The translations under genes were made by a program, and so were the position numbers. A DNA stretch of 64,000 nucleotides. It comes from Charina bottae. Lineage: Eukaryota; Chordata; Lepidosauria; Squamata; Charinaidae. Where the stretch lies: the NCBI GenBank assembly GCA_023362775.1, contig JALMGJ010000001.1:64242001-64306000 (forward strand), given 5' to 3'. The notes beneath the pieces were generated by a model. The model saw only the letters and a list, made by a program, of their open reading frames with translations, was not told the DNA's origin and ran no database searches. Positions within the stretch are counted from its first letter, which is position 1. Every line of letters starts with the position of its first letter. Shown here one piece after another: positions 32,317 to 43,375 of this stretch.

Positions 32317-35007
32317 TTGCTTGGGAAACTGATTATAACAACAATCAGAGGTCAGCATCCTTAACAGGTCAGGGCACATTTGGAATGTTGAAGGCATGGG
32401 ATGGACCCATGTTCATAATGGCTGCCCTGGGAGACTTGCCTATTCATAAGATGGCTGCCAGAACAGGCATGGCTAGTCACATACCCATTTCCTGGAAGGC
32501 AAAATAGCTCCCTAGGATGCTCTAACAGTCATATAAATTCTCCAACCCCTGGTCTCTATGTAGCCAAAACAGACTTACCTGCCCCTGAAGGACATCCTAG
32601 CAGGTCCAGGAAGTCCCAAGATCTTTAGAGGAGAAAACGGTCCAGGGAGATATTCTCAAGAACAACCCCATGCTTAGTGGACACAGATATTGAGGGTTCT
32701 GGGAGAAGGGGAAATTGACGGTCATTAGTGGACTGCTAGGACCACTGAATGGAGCAGAGCTTAATGCAGTGAGGCAGTAAGCACACAGAAAGGAATATAA
32801 TTAACAATAGCGTTAATGAGCACACTAGAGAGATATAGGTTATTGATCTTAACACACTTAGCCTACCCAAGCATAAAGAATTACACGCTTAGACATCGTA
32901 GTTTCAAAAGGAAGTACAAAAAGAGTTCTCACGTTTATTTGGTCCAGTTACAGTTACATCCATTCTGTTAGGAATTATTCTTCTTTGGTTCCCTAAACTT
33001 TGTTTTACTCTTGGCCCTCATTTCTGCCAAGAGCTGCGTGGAGAAAGGGGAAAGATTCTGGAGTTTAGGCCTCATGGCCTGTAGAAGGGTAGGACTAGCA
33101 GCCGCATGGTCCTTCTCCGATGGTGGAAGGAGCTCAAGCACATGCGTCCTACTCCTCTAGTGGAAGGAAGCAGAGAGAGGAAGTGGGAGGGGCAACAAGC
33201 AGCTTTCTCTAGAAGCACATAGAGAGTTTGCCTCCTAGAGCAATCACCCATATGCTAATGAGGCATGCTGATTTGCTGGAACCTCCAACAGAAATAAGAT
33301 GGAGTGGCCAATAGCACTCTACACTTCAATATTTCATTTTTATCACTCAATTTTACATGGCAACCTTGCTTAAGGTTACCTGGTAAGTTTTGGGCGTGAA
33401 CGCAATTTGAGCCAAAGCTTCCCAGCATTCTTTACTTATGCAACTTCTATCGCAGCTGGAGCTTTCTTGCTAAGGGAGCCTGTGATTGCTCTTACAGCAA
33501 GTGATGCAGAGAAGAGTAATTTGTCATAGAAAAGGAAATCCTGGCAAATGGAGCTTTTGCATTCATTTTACAAATGGATTGCTTTAAGCTACTTGTATAC
33601 AAACATACTTTGCTACACCAGCTAAGGACAGCTAATATCTGTTTATTTTAAGGACTGCTGCAATGTTCTACTTTTGTAGAGATCTTGGTGCTAGCCATAA
33701 ATTGTCCCCTGTGTACATTAATAATGTATCTGATAGAATAATTACAATCATTTTATGAGAGTTTCAAGTGCCAGTTCTTTGTATTCTGGTTCTCAGTGTA
33801 TGAGCCTCTGATCCCACCATTTCTCTTTGACGTGGGTACATTTTCAGACTGCCTGTCATAATTCCATTTGCGAAGGATGTGATAGCTCCCAATGCAGAAA
33901 CAAGCTATGCATATCTCCTTACTAATGTAGAGTAATTATGAATAATCAAGGCTTTATTAAATGTTGCAATGTACTCAGGGAGCCATGAGGGGCAGCTGAT
34001 TTTTTTTAAAGTACTTTTTCTTTTAGAAAGCATAGTTGAGCTGCTAAGCAGTGTGCAGACTATAGATCTAAAAGAGAAATGCTAAGAAAAAGAGAAAGTC
34101 TATCTCAATATCATAGAAATAGTATGTGTGAGACTCTCTTCCTAACGTAGATTTTCTAATGTGATTGATTTATGATAGTCACTCAATTGTGAATGATGAA
34201 TGACATTGAGGAATAAGTTGGCCTCTGTGTCGAGTCACTCCATTTTCTTAGCACTAAAAGTGTAATAATGGCTTAATGAAAAAAGCAATTCTTCCTGTGT
34301 TATATGAATTGCCTATACTAAAGAGCTAGATGAACCAATGGGTGAATTTGATTTAAAGCAATTTCTCATGTTCCTCCTGTATCTAGACGTTTGCTAAAGA
34401 GCCTGAGTACTTCCCAGTGCTATGTCAGCTGCTTTTTAACAGGTAATACTAGATTATTGTTAACATTACATATACATTCACCTTTCTTTCATATACCTCT
34501 GTCCTTCTAAAATTTAACCTCAGACTAACATAAACAGTGTCTTTCCAGTTTCAGTCTAGCACTTTCATCAGAACACTATATTGTCTCTCAATATTGATTT
34601 ACAGTTATACTTGAGGATGAGTCAAACCATAATGAAATGATGTTACATAAAATGCAATGTTGTCCGAATCAGAATGGACAGAAAGTAGATTAGGATTTAT
34701 TGGGAAATCTCTTGATTCTGATTTCCAGTTGTTTAACAGTAGCAGCAATAGCATACCAAAGTTTCAGTAGGTCTAACAGGAAACATACGTAAAAGAACAG
34801 ACCAATATTAACCAATTCAGACACAGAGAGGACAAGACGTTACAATGGGCAAGCAACATAACTCCCCTATATTTACAGATAGCTGGAGTTTGCAAATATG
34901 CAGCATTAGCAATACTAAAAGCTGGAATACCAAGCAGATGGAGCGGAGAGCAGTTTATATGTTGCCCTGTTGAGTTCAGTAAGATTAAACTCTGTTAGCA
35001 TCTGAGT
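32313..35007. other. No feature recognised
   Basis: 2.7 kb without a recognised repeat family, exon or RNA gene; the longest element-free block in the middle of the window. Confidence 0.5.
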
Positions 35008-35018
35008 AATAAGGAACT

Positions 35019-38000
35019 CTCACTCGCTGGATCGTCACCTTGTTGTGGTGAGTGGGCTTGTGTGTTCCCAATGAAACCTGTGAGCGAAGCCGTCGGGAGT
35101 CATGTACTCCTGGTAGGGTCACCCATGGCGGTAAGGTCCAGGGGGAGGAACCAGACAAAGAACGATCCAAGAAAGTCCTCAACGGCAGAACAGGCGGAAG
35201 ATAACAAGGTGTATTGTTACAACGGCTGCGAAGGCGGATGAAGGCTGCAGCAGACAAAAGGTCACCAATCGTCATGGTATCCATGCCATTGGATTAGAGC
35301 CTTTTTCTGTGAAGGTTGTGTGCTGATCGTTGTGCACCGATCTCCACACATAAAACAAATTCACGCACAGGCGTCTTCCAACCACACCAAACCCAAAACA
35401 ACCAAAAGTCCCATGGCGACTGACGAATGGCAACGGGGGCAGGACTGTGAAATCCGGAAGCTCCTAGTCATGGACCAGCACATGGGCGGTGGATACGGAT
35501 TCAGTCGCCCTGACTCAAGGATCGAGGCAGTTGAGTAGTTCGGCAGCTGTATCCACGACTGAGCAGCCCTATTTAGGATCCACTCTGCTCACCCCATATG
35601 GGGAGGGGGCTAGAAAAGGTGCCCTAAACATAGTCTGCCTCATTTTCTCCCTGACTGGATTACCGCAACCAGTGGGGTCACCATCTAGCGGTCGTAAAAA
35701 ACACATGAATTTTGGAACAGGGAATATACGGACACTGCAAGACAATATGGATAGTGAACGACCTGAACGTAGGACTGCCATTATTGCAAGGGAGCTGAGA
35801 CGTTTTAATATCGATATAGCAGCACTCCAAGAAACTCGAAGAGCAGGAGAAGGACAGTTGAAGGAAGAAAAAGGAGGTTATACCTTCTTTTGGAAAGGAC
35901 TGCCTGAACAAGAACGACGAATACATGGGGTAGGCTTTGCTATCAAAAACGACCTTGTGAAGCTCTTGTCAGAAGTTCCCACTGGGATTAACGAACGACT
36001 CTCAACTCTCCGAATAAAACTCGCCAAAAACCAACAGGCAACTTTCGTAAGTGCTTACGCACCAACACTAGATGCAGATGAGGATATCAAGGAAAAATTT
36101 TATACCCAGCTGGACACCATCTTATCAGAGATACCAAAGGAGGATAAAATTATCCTCCTGGGTGATTTCAATGCAAGAGTTGGGCGTGATTTTGATTTGT
36201 GGCCAGGGATCATTGGGAAAGAAGGAGTTGACAACAGCAACACGAATGGAATCTTACTTCTGACTAAATGTGCAGAGCATAACCTTGTCATTACTAACAC
36301 ACTCTTTCGCCAGAAAAATAAATTTAAAACATCATGGAAGCACCCACGGTCAAAGCACTGGCATCTTTTAGATTATGTAATTGTCCGTGCTAGAGATCGC
36401 CGTGATGTACTTCTCACCAGAGCCATGACGAGCGCCGATGACTGCTGGACAGACCATCGATTAATTCGATCCACGATGGCCATAAAGATTGTCCCTCATC
36501 GTAGGCTCCAAGGAAGAAAACCAAGGCGTAAAATGAATACACTGGCCCTTCAAGATCCTATTAAACGAGCTTGCTTTCAATCAACTCTCAAGGAACATCT
36601 GCCTATGGAACTTCCTGAAAATGTTGAGGAACACTGGATTAAACTGAAGACTTCTATTATTTCAGCCTGTGAACAAACTATCGGATACCAGACTAAGAGA
36701 CATCAGGACTGGTTTGATGAGAACGATAGTGAGATTGAACATATTATTGACAAGAAAAGGAAAGCCTTCCAGATATGGCAAAAAGATATTAACTGTGCCG
36801 TTAAGAAAAAAATCTACGCCAGTGCAAAGGCAGAAGTCCAAAGAAGAACTAGAGAACTTAAGAACATATGGTGGATAAAAAAAGCCCAAGAAACCCAACA
36901 TTTTGCAGATGCTCATGATGCACGGGGCTTTTTTAATGCCATAAAGGCCATCTATGGACCAACAAACCATGGTACAAATCCCTTACGCTCAGTAGATGGT
37001 GCTAAACTTCTAAAGGACAAAGAGTCTATTGCACTGCGCTGGAAAGAGCATTACTACAATCTCCTTAATCGTCACTCTACCGTGGCTGATGAAGTCTTCT
37101 TGCAAATCCCGCAAAAACAAATAAGAGATGAGCTTGCAGTACCCCCTAGTTTGGAGGAAGTCAGTAAAGCCACTAAACAAATGAAAAATAACAAAGCTAG
37201 TGGACCTGATGGGATTCCTGCTGAAGTCTTTAAAGAAGGCGGGCCTGAACTTACACAACAACTTCATAAGCTCATCGAAAAAATCTGGATGAGGGAGGAG
37301 ATTCCAGCAGACTTTAGGGATGCCATAATTATCACTCTCTTTAAAAAGGGTGATAGAACAGACTGTGGAAACTATCGAGGCATCTCCCTTCTAGCCACAG
37401 CAGGCAAAATCCTGGCAAAGATCATTGCAAACCGTCTCCTATCTGTATCAGAAGACATCCTCCCTGAAACGCAAAATGGCTTCCGCCCTTCCAGGGGAAC
37501 AGTGGATATGATCGTCACTGCACGACAGCTTCAAGAAAAATGCAAGGAGCAAAACCGCCCTCTGTACATGGCGTTTATTGATCTGACTAAAGCTTTTGAT
37601 ACTGTAAATCGTACTGCTCTCTGGACCATCCTTCTGAAAATCGGATGCCCTGATAAATTTGTGAACATCTTGCGGTTACTCCATGACAACATGATGGCAA
37701 CAATCCTGAATAACAATGGCTCTCAAAGCGATCCATTTAAAGTGGAATCCGGCGTTAAACAGGGATGTGTTATTGCTCCAACCTTATTCGCTATCTTCAT
37801 CGCTATGATTATGCACCTTGTTGAAGAGAAACTTCCTACTGGTGTAGAAATTATATATCGAACAGATGGAAAGCTTTTTAATCTTAGTAGGCTGAAAGCA
37901 AAAAATAAGGTAATTGCAACTTCTGTTATAGAACTTCAATATGCTGATGATAACGTAGTCTGTGCACACTCCGAGGAAGATCTTCAAACTATCCTAAACA

Positions 38001-38940
38001 TCTTTGCAGAAGCATATGAAAAACTCGGCCTCTCGATTAACATTAAAAAAACCAAAGTGCTTTACCAGCAAGTTCGAACCAACCCCTCTGCAGCGCCATC
38101 AATCCAGCTTAAAGGTGTGTCACTAGAAAATGTCGATCACTTTTCTTATCTCGGCAGCCATCTATCTACAAAAGCCGACATTGACGCTGAAATTCAGCAT
38201 CGCCTGAGCTCTGCGAGTGTAGCTTTCTCCCGAATGAAGCGTAGAGTGTTTGAGGATCGGGACATTCGCAGGGAGACCAAAATGCTTGTTTACAAAGCCA
38301 TTGTACTACCAACCCTTCTGTACGCCTGTGAAACATGGACCCTCTACAAACGCCACCTGCAACTTCTTGAAAGATTCCATCAACGCTGCCTCCGAAAAAT
38401 TCTGCAAATTACTTGGGAAGATAGGCGGACTAATGTTAGCGTATTAGAAGAAGCGAAAACCACCAGCATTGAAACAATGATCATCCAACATCAACTTCGC
38501 TGGACCGGTCATGTTGTTCGAATGCCTGACCATCGTCTTCCAAAGCAGCTACTTTACTCCCAACTTAAGAATGGAAAAAGGAATATTGGTGGACAGCAAA
38601 AGAGATTCAAAGATACTCTCAAAGCTAATTTAAAAAAATGTAATATCAGCATTGAGAACTGGGAAGCCCTAACTCACGAGCGTTTCAATTGGAGGTCATC
38701 CTTTATTAATGGCGCCATGGACTTTGAAGAAGCACGAGTACAGGGCGAAAGGGAGAAGAGAGCTAAAAGGAAGGCACGTCAGGCAAACCCTCATCATGAC
38801 CGTCTCCCACCCGGAAACCTATGCCCTCATTGTGGGAGGTTGTGCGGATCCAGAATTGGCCTTTATAGCCACTTACGGATCCACCGTTAAAATTTTACCT
38901 TTGGAAGACAATCTTACTCGGCTACGAGTGATCGCCAATG
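35019..38940 (+). mobile_element. Full-length RTE-like LINE, TSD aataaggaact
   Basis: A perfect 11-bp duplication aataaggaact at 35008-35018 and 38941-38951 bounds a 3.92-kb insertion. It has a 5' UTR of about 690 bases (with ccttgttgtggtga, shared with the BovB 5' end), one long open frame, and a very short 3' UTR ending gatcgccaatg, with an ATGA-type tail. The intact frame, perfect duplication and complete 5' end suggest recent insertion. A twin-primed copy (30180-30396) and a 38-bp scrap (60783-60820) belong to the same family. The precise clade (RTE, RTEX or Proto2-type) cannot be settled by eye. Confidence 0.88.
35705..38890 (+). CDS. LINE ORF: APE endonuclease, reverse transcriptase, zinc finger
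   Basis: From the ATG at 35705 the frame is open for about 1061 codons; the same frame is open without ATG back to 35489. Residues 1-240: APE-type endonuclease (GNIRTLQ, LQETRRAGEG, LLGDFNARVG, DCWTDHRLI), which nicks the target DNA. Residues about 480-790: reverse transcriptase (NNKASGPDGIPAEVF; YMAFIDLTKAFDTVN, motif A; VKQGCVIAPTLFAIF, motif B; LQYADDNVV, motif C at about residue 745). The C-terminal region has an 'LLYACETWTLYKRH' stretch and ends in a C2H2-like finger, CPHCGRLCGSRIGLYSHLRIH being one residue over the usual core (start about residue 1040). All catalytic residues I can check are present. Acts in the nucleus in target-primed reverse transcription. Confidence 0.9.
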   Translation: MNFGTGNIRTLQDNMDSERPERRTAIIARELRRFNIDIAALQETRRAGEGQLKEEKGGYTFFWKGLPEQERRIHGVGFAIKNDLVKLLSEVPTGINERLSTLRIKLAKNQQATFVSAYAPTLDADEDIKEKFYTQLDTILSEIPKEDKIILLGDFNARVGRDFDLWPGIIGKEGVDNSNTNGILLLTKCAEHNLVITNTLFRQKNKFKTSWKHPRSKHWHLLDYVIVRARDRRDVLLTRAMTSADDCWTDHRLIRSTMAIKIVPHRRLQGRKPRRKMNTLALQDPIKRACFQSTLKEHLPMELPENVEEHWIKLKTSIISACEQTIGYQTKRHQDWFDENDSEIEHIIDKKRKAFQIWQKDINCAVKKKIYASAKAEVQRRTRELKNIWWIKKAQETQHFADAHDARGFFNAIKAIYGPTNHGTNPLRSVDGAKLLKDKESIALRWKEHYYNLLNRHSTVADEVFLQIPQKQIRDELAVPPSLEEVSKATKQMKNNKASGPDGIPAEVFKEGGPELTQQLHKLIEKIWMREEIPADFRDAIIITLFKKGDRTDCGNYRGISLLATAGKILAKIIANRLLSVSEDILPETQNGFRPSRGTVDMIVTARQLQEKCKEQNRPLYMAFIDLTKAFDTVNRTALWTILLKIGCPDKFVNILRLLHDNMMATILNNNGSQSDPFKVESGVKQGCVIAPTLFAIFIAMIMHLVEEKLPTGVEIIYRTDGKLFNLSRLKAKNKVIATSVIELQYADDNVVCAHSEEDLQTILNIFAEAYEKLGLSINIKKTKVLYQQVRTNPSAAPSIQLKGVSLENVDHFSYLGSHLSTKADIDAEIQHRLSSASVAFSRMKRRVFEDRDIRRETKMLVYKAIVLPTLLYACETWTLYKRHLQLLERFHQRCLRKILQITWEDRRTNVSVLEEAKTTSIETMIIQHQLRWTGHVVRMPDHRLPKQLLYSQLKNGKRNIGGQQKRFKDTLKANLKKCNISIENWEALTHERFNWRSSFINGAMDFEEARVQGEREKRAKRKARQANPHHDRLPPGNLCPHCGRLCGSRIGLYSHLRIHR

Positions 38941-39012
38941 AATAAGGAACTGAGCCTTGGCTAAGCCATCGTTTCCCAGAACTTCCAAGAAAAGACTAAC
39001 AATGTTACTCAA

Positions 39013-39297
39013 TGGCTGTTGTGGGTCTTCCGGGCTGTGTGGCCGTGTTCTGGATGTTGTGGTTCCTAACGTTTCACCTGCATCTGTGGCCAGCATCTTC
39101 AGAGGGCAGGAGCACAGACAGAAGCGAAATCTCTGTGCCCAGGTAGAGATTTCGCTTCTGTCTGTGCTCCTGCCCTCTGAAGATGCTGGCCACAGATGCT
39201 GGCGAAACGTTAGGAACCACAACATCCAGACCACGGCCAAACAGCCCGGAAGGCCCACAACAGCCATCGAACTCCAGCCGTGAAAGCCTTCGACAAT
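39013..39297. mobile_element. Penelope-type foldback, TSD acaatgttactcaa
   Basis: Two arms of about 120 bp (39013-39138 and 39147-39268) are near-perfect inverted copies around a small centre (gtgcccaggtag). A 14-bp duplication acaatgttactcaa lies at 38999-39012 and 39298-39311. The right arm carries a hammerhead-like core at 39177-39208 (CTGAAGA, 6-bp stem with wobble pairs, CGAAAC), and the left arm the same on the minus strand with one change (gtttcacc). No coding sequence. Confidence 0.85.
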
Positions 39298-39433
39298 ACA
39301 ATGTTACTCAACCTTCAGCACAATTAGGAAAATAGTTAAACAGCTTGGCTTTCTGATGAAATCTTTTCTGTTTTACACAATTTTACTTTGATAGGTGTCT
39401 GTCTATATTGTAATGTAGTATACTGTTTATGTG

Positions 39434-39772
39434 AAAGGGGCGTGGTGGCTCAGCGGGTAAGACGGCAGGCTTGTCGATCGGAAGATCACAAGTTTGGAGG
39501 TTCGAATCCCTAGCCCCGCGTGACGAAGTGAGCTCCCGCACTAGCTCCAGCTCTTGCCAACCTAGCAATTCGAAAGCATGCACATGCAAGTAGATTAATA
39601 GGTACCACTTTGGTGGGTAGGTAACAGTGTTCCGCGCGCGTTATGTGGCCACATGACCATGGAAGTGTCTTCGGACAACGCTGGCTCTTCGGCTAAGAAA
39701 CAGAGATGAGCACTGGCCCCTAGAGTCGGGACACGACTGCACAAATGTGCGGGGGGAACCTTTACCTTTACC
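39434..39772 (+). mobile_element. Sauria SINE, TSD tatactgtttatgtg
   Basis: Complete SINE from aaaggggcgtggtggctcag to cctttacctttacc. A perfect 15-bp duplication lies at 39419-39433 and 39773-39787. Confidence 0.95.
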
Positions 39773-39906
39773 TATACTGTTTATGTGTTTTATTTTTATT
39801 ACTCTAAAATTCCATTTAAAGTTATCCATTAGCAGCAATAACATGATTCCTGTACTTACAAAGCATTATTCCACTGAAATGAAGAAATATCTCAATTCAG
39901 CAGTAT

Positions 39907-41108
39907 GTGAACCGAGAACTACCAGAAGTGCAAGCTGTGTTTCGAAGAGGCAGAGGAACTAGAGATCAGATTGCCAACATTTGCTGGATCATGGAAAAAG
40001 CAAGAGAGTTCCAGAAAAACATCTACTTCTGCTTCATTGACTACGCTAAAGCCTTTGATTGTGTGGATCACAACAAACTGTGGCAAATTCTTAAAGAGAT
40101 GGGAGTACCAGACCACCTTACCTGTCTCCTGAGAAACCTGTATGCGGGTCAAGAAGCAACAGTTAGAACCGGACATGGAACAACCGATTGGTTCAAAATT
40201 GGGAAAGGAGTACGACAAGGCTGTATATTGTCACCCTGCTTATTTAACGTATATGCAGAGTACATCATGAGAAATGCCAGGCTGGATGAATCACAAGCCG
40301 GAGTTAATATTGCCGGGAGAAATATCAACAACCTCAGATATGCAGACGATACCACCCTAATGGCAGAAAGTGAAGAGGAACTAAAGATCCTCTTGATGAG
40401 GGTGAAAGAGGAGAGTGCAAAAGCTGGCTTGAAACTCAACATTAAAAAAACCCAGATCATGGCATCTGGTCCCATCACTTCCTGGCAAATAGAAGGGGAA
40501 GAAATGGAAGCAGTGACAGATTTTATTTTCTTGGGCTCCAAGATCACCGCAGACGGTGACCGCAGCCATGAAATTAAAAGACGCTTGCTCCTTGGGAGGA
40601 AAGCTATGGCAAACCTAGATAGCATATTAAAAAGCAGAGACGTCAGCTTGCCGACAAAGGTCCGTATAATTAAAGCTATGGTTTTTCCAGTAGTAATGTA
40701 TGGCTGTGAGAATTGGACCATAAGGAAGGCTGAGCGCCGAAGAATTGATGCTTTCAAGCTGTGGTGCTGGAGAAGACTCTTAAGAGTCCCTTGGACTGCA
40801 AGGAGGTCAAATCAGTCAATCCTGAAGGAAATCAACCCTGACTGCTCATTGGAAGGACAGATACTGAAGCTGAAGCTAAAATACTTTGGCCACCTAATGC
40901 AAAGAGAGGACTCACTGGAAAAGACCCTGATGCTGGAAAAGACTGAAGGCAAAAGGAGAAGGGGATGGCAGAGGACGAGATGGTTAGATAGCATCACCGA
41001 TGTAATGAACATGAATTTGAGTAAACTCCAGGAGACAGTGGAGGACAGGAAGGCCTGGTGTGCTATGGCCCATGGGATCACGAAGAGTCAGACACGACTT
41101 AACGACTG

Positions 41109-41109
<1 letters not shown>
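39907..41109 (+). CDS. BovB ORF2 fragment with complete RT palm
   Basis: A 400-codon frame without a stop: GFRRGRGTRDQIANI (here with one Val for Gly), CFIDYAKAFDCVDHNKLW (motif A, intact), GKGVRQGCILSPCLF (motif B), RYADDTTLMAES (motif C at about 40339), and the BovB C-terminal region to 'TRLND'. The endonuclease and RT fingers are missing through 5' truncation, so the copy is dead, although its frame is intact, which suggests recent insertion. There is no promoter; expression would depend on host readthrough. Confidence 0.9.

Positions 41110-41139
<30 letters not shown>
41107..41139. repeat. (AAC)n BovB tail
   Basis: About eleven AAC units directly after the ORF2 stop, the typical RTE/BovB 3' terminus; similar tails are at 27700, 43320 and, inverted, 27920 and 52171. 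Confidence 0.9.
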
Positions 41140-41142
<3 letters not shown>

Positions 41143-41216
41143 TTTGTTTTCTGGAAGAGCTATGCTTGTATTCATTCAACTCTGTCTCTCAAAGCACACT
41201 CCTAGGGTCAGAATTA

Positions 41217-41627
41217 CAGGTAGTCCTTGACTTATGACTATTCGTTTAGTGACCATTTGAAGTTACAATGGCCCTGAAAAAAAGTGACTTACAACCAGTC
41301 CTCACACTTATGACTGTCGCAGTGTCCCTGCGGTCACATGATCAAAATTCAGGCGCTTGGCAACTGGCTCACACTTACGATGGTTACAGCATTCCAGGGT
41401 CACGTGATCGCCATTTGCAACCTTCCCAGCTGGCTTCCAACAAGCAAAGTCAATGGAGGAAGCTGGATTTGCTTAATGACCGTGGTGATTTGCTTAATGA
41501 CTTCTGTGATTCGCTTAACAACCACAGCAAAAAAGGTCATAAAATCAGGTGTGACTCACTTAACAACCGCCTCGCTTAGCAACAGAAGTTCCAGTCCCAA
41601 TTGTGGTCATAAGTCGAGGACTACCTG
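41217..41627. mobile_element. pogo/Tigger-like MITE, 411 bp
   Basis: Terminal inverted repeats of 22 bp with one mismatch: CAGGTAGTCCTTGACTTATG at the left and its complement (cataagtcgaggactacctg) at the right. The CAG start and TA to the left fit pogo/Tigger-type Tc1-mariner elements; the right flank is TT, perhaps a mutated TA. The interior carries the repeated phrase 'cttaatgac' and no transposase. Confidence 0.7.
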
Positions 41628-42657
41628 TTTAATTTTGTATGTATTTTGAGGTTTTTGGAAACAGAACCACACATACTACTACCTAATCTGAATGACCATT
41701 TTGCATCTCCTAATCATATTTTAGCCTAAGAAGAGTAAAAATTATGTTCAGGTGTGGATTTTATAATCTGGAATTACAGAAATGTCAACCACAGCACAGT
41801 AACATTATTTTGGAATATACTTCCTCAATCATATGTATCTCTTCTAAGAACCATATTGAGATTTAACTTGAGGAATATCCGAATGAAGTGTATAAACCAA
41901 AATCTCAATTGTTATAAGCCTGAGAAACAATTTCTGAGCATAAACACATAATCAAATCTACCTCAATACGTGCAGGCAGGCATCTCAGAGAATTCAGGGC
42001 AGTTTAATACAAAGCAAATGTAAGCTGGAGGGTAAATATATCACTTTGTTTTGGAACCAGCTGGAAGTGACACTGACGTGAAGCTTAAAGCTCTGCTTAT
42101 CGTATTAACAGTATTCAAGCCATGTGGTCATGAGAGCATGTGTTATGTGCAAGTCCTCTGTGGAAAAATACAGCTGCCATGTCGCTTTCACAAAAACAAG
42201 ATCCAGGAAATAAGCTTTACATGTTGTCACATGGCCCTTTCCTGGGAAAGTTAATCAGAGAGATGGGAGATCTGCTTTCCTGCTTCTGATCCGTTTTCCA
42301 TTAAGCAAAAGGGAAAGACAGGCTAGGTATTAACAAGGCTGCTTATATACTGAGGCAATCAGACATTTATATTAAGGCCTCTTTTGTGCAACAGCTCCTT
42401 CTATCCTAACAATTAAGCACTGTAATAGTAAACAACTGGATTTGCTGAAAGCACACTTTGACTGACAATAAGCTAAGTTTGCCTCAATCCTCATTTTATC
42501 TTAGAATGATATGTGAATCCAGTTCTTGTGCTTGGTAAACCATGAGCTACAGCCTGTGTTGTACAAACCCAGCCAATCCTGATTAAACTAACCAGATCTT
42601 GGCTTCATGTGTAAGCCAGTTTAATGTGTATAAACTAGGTTTATAATAATGGCAGTG
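41628..42657. other. No feature recognised
   Basis: No exon or defined element. 42470-42640 has the loosely repeated text described for 9150, 17600 and 58120. Confidence 0.4.
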
Positions 42658-42670
42658 TATGTATTACAAA

Positions 42671-42997
42671 AGGGGCGTGGTGGCTCAGTGGGTAAGACGC
42701 CAGGCTTGTCGATCGCAAGTTCGGAGGTTCGAATCCCTAGCCCTGCGTGCGGAGTGAGCTCCCGCACTAGCTCCAGCTCTTGCCAACCTAGCAATTCGAA
42801 AGCATGCAAATGCAAGTAGATTAATAGGTACCACTTTGGTGGGAAGGTAACAGCATTCCACGCGTGTCATGCCAGCCACATGACCGTGGAAGCGTCTTCG
42901 GACAACGCTGGCTCTTCGGCTAACAAACGGAGATGAGCACCGGCCCCTAGAGTCGGACACGACTGCACAAATGTGCGGGGGGAACCTTTACCTTTAC
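42671..42997 (+). mobile_element. Sauria SINE, TSD tatgtattacaaa
   Basis: Complete SINE with a 13-bp perfect duplication at 42658-42670 and 42998-43010. A short deletion (cggaagat) lies just before the B box compared with the other copies. Confidence 0.95.
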
Positions 42998-43120
42998 TAT
43001 GTATTACAAATAGGCTTCTCAGTTATGACCATGAGGTGATAGCAGAGAGATATAGAAAACTCTGCTCCAATCTACTGGTCATGCAGATAATTTGCAACCC
43101 AGATTTGGTAGTCCTTATTA

Positions 43121-43341
43121 CACTGGAAAAGACCCTGATGCTGGGAAAGACTGAAGGCAAAAGGAGAAGGGGACGGCAGAGGATGAGATGGTTAGATAGC
43201 ATCACCGATGTAACGAACATGAGTTTGAGTAAACTCCGGGAGACAGTGGAGGACAGAAAGGCCTGGCGTGCTATGGTCCATGAGGTCACGAAGAGTCGGA
43301 CATGACTAAACAACTGAACAACAACAACAACAACAACAACA
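43121..43341 (+). mobile_element. BovB 3' end, 220 bp
   Basis: The last about 60 codons of ORF2 (EKTLMLGKTEGKRRRGRQR to KSRT) and an (AAC)n tail. A possible short duplication attaca lies at 43117-43122 and 43342-43347. Confidence 0.9.
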
Positions 43342-43375
43342 ATTACAAGATAAATATTAGGAAATTCTTGTGTGG

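Larger units (their letters stand above)
39897..41139 (+). mobile_element. BovB LINE, 5'-truncated, open frame
   Basis: Starts inside the reverse transcriptase (cagtatgtgaaccgagaact) and runs to the natural stop and an (AAC)n tail of about 11 units. No clear target duplication was found. Very close in sequence to the minus-strand copy at 27.9-28.9 kb. Confidence 0.93.

Noticed and set aside
41107..41139. Independent trinucleotide microsatellite
   Set aside because: The AAC run is the normal 3' tail of BovB and starts at its stop codon.
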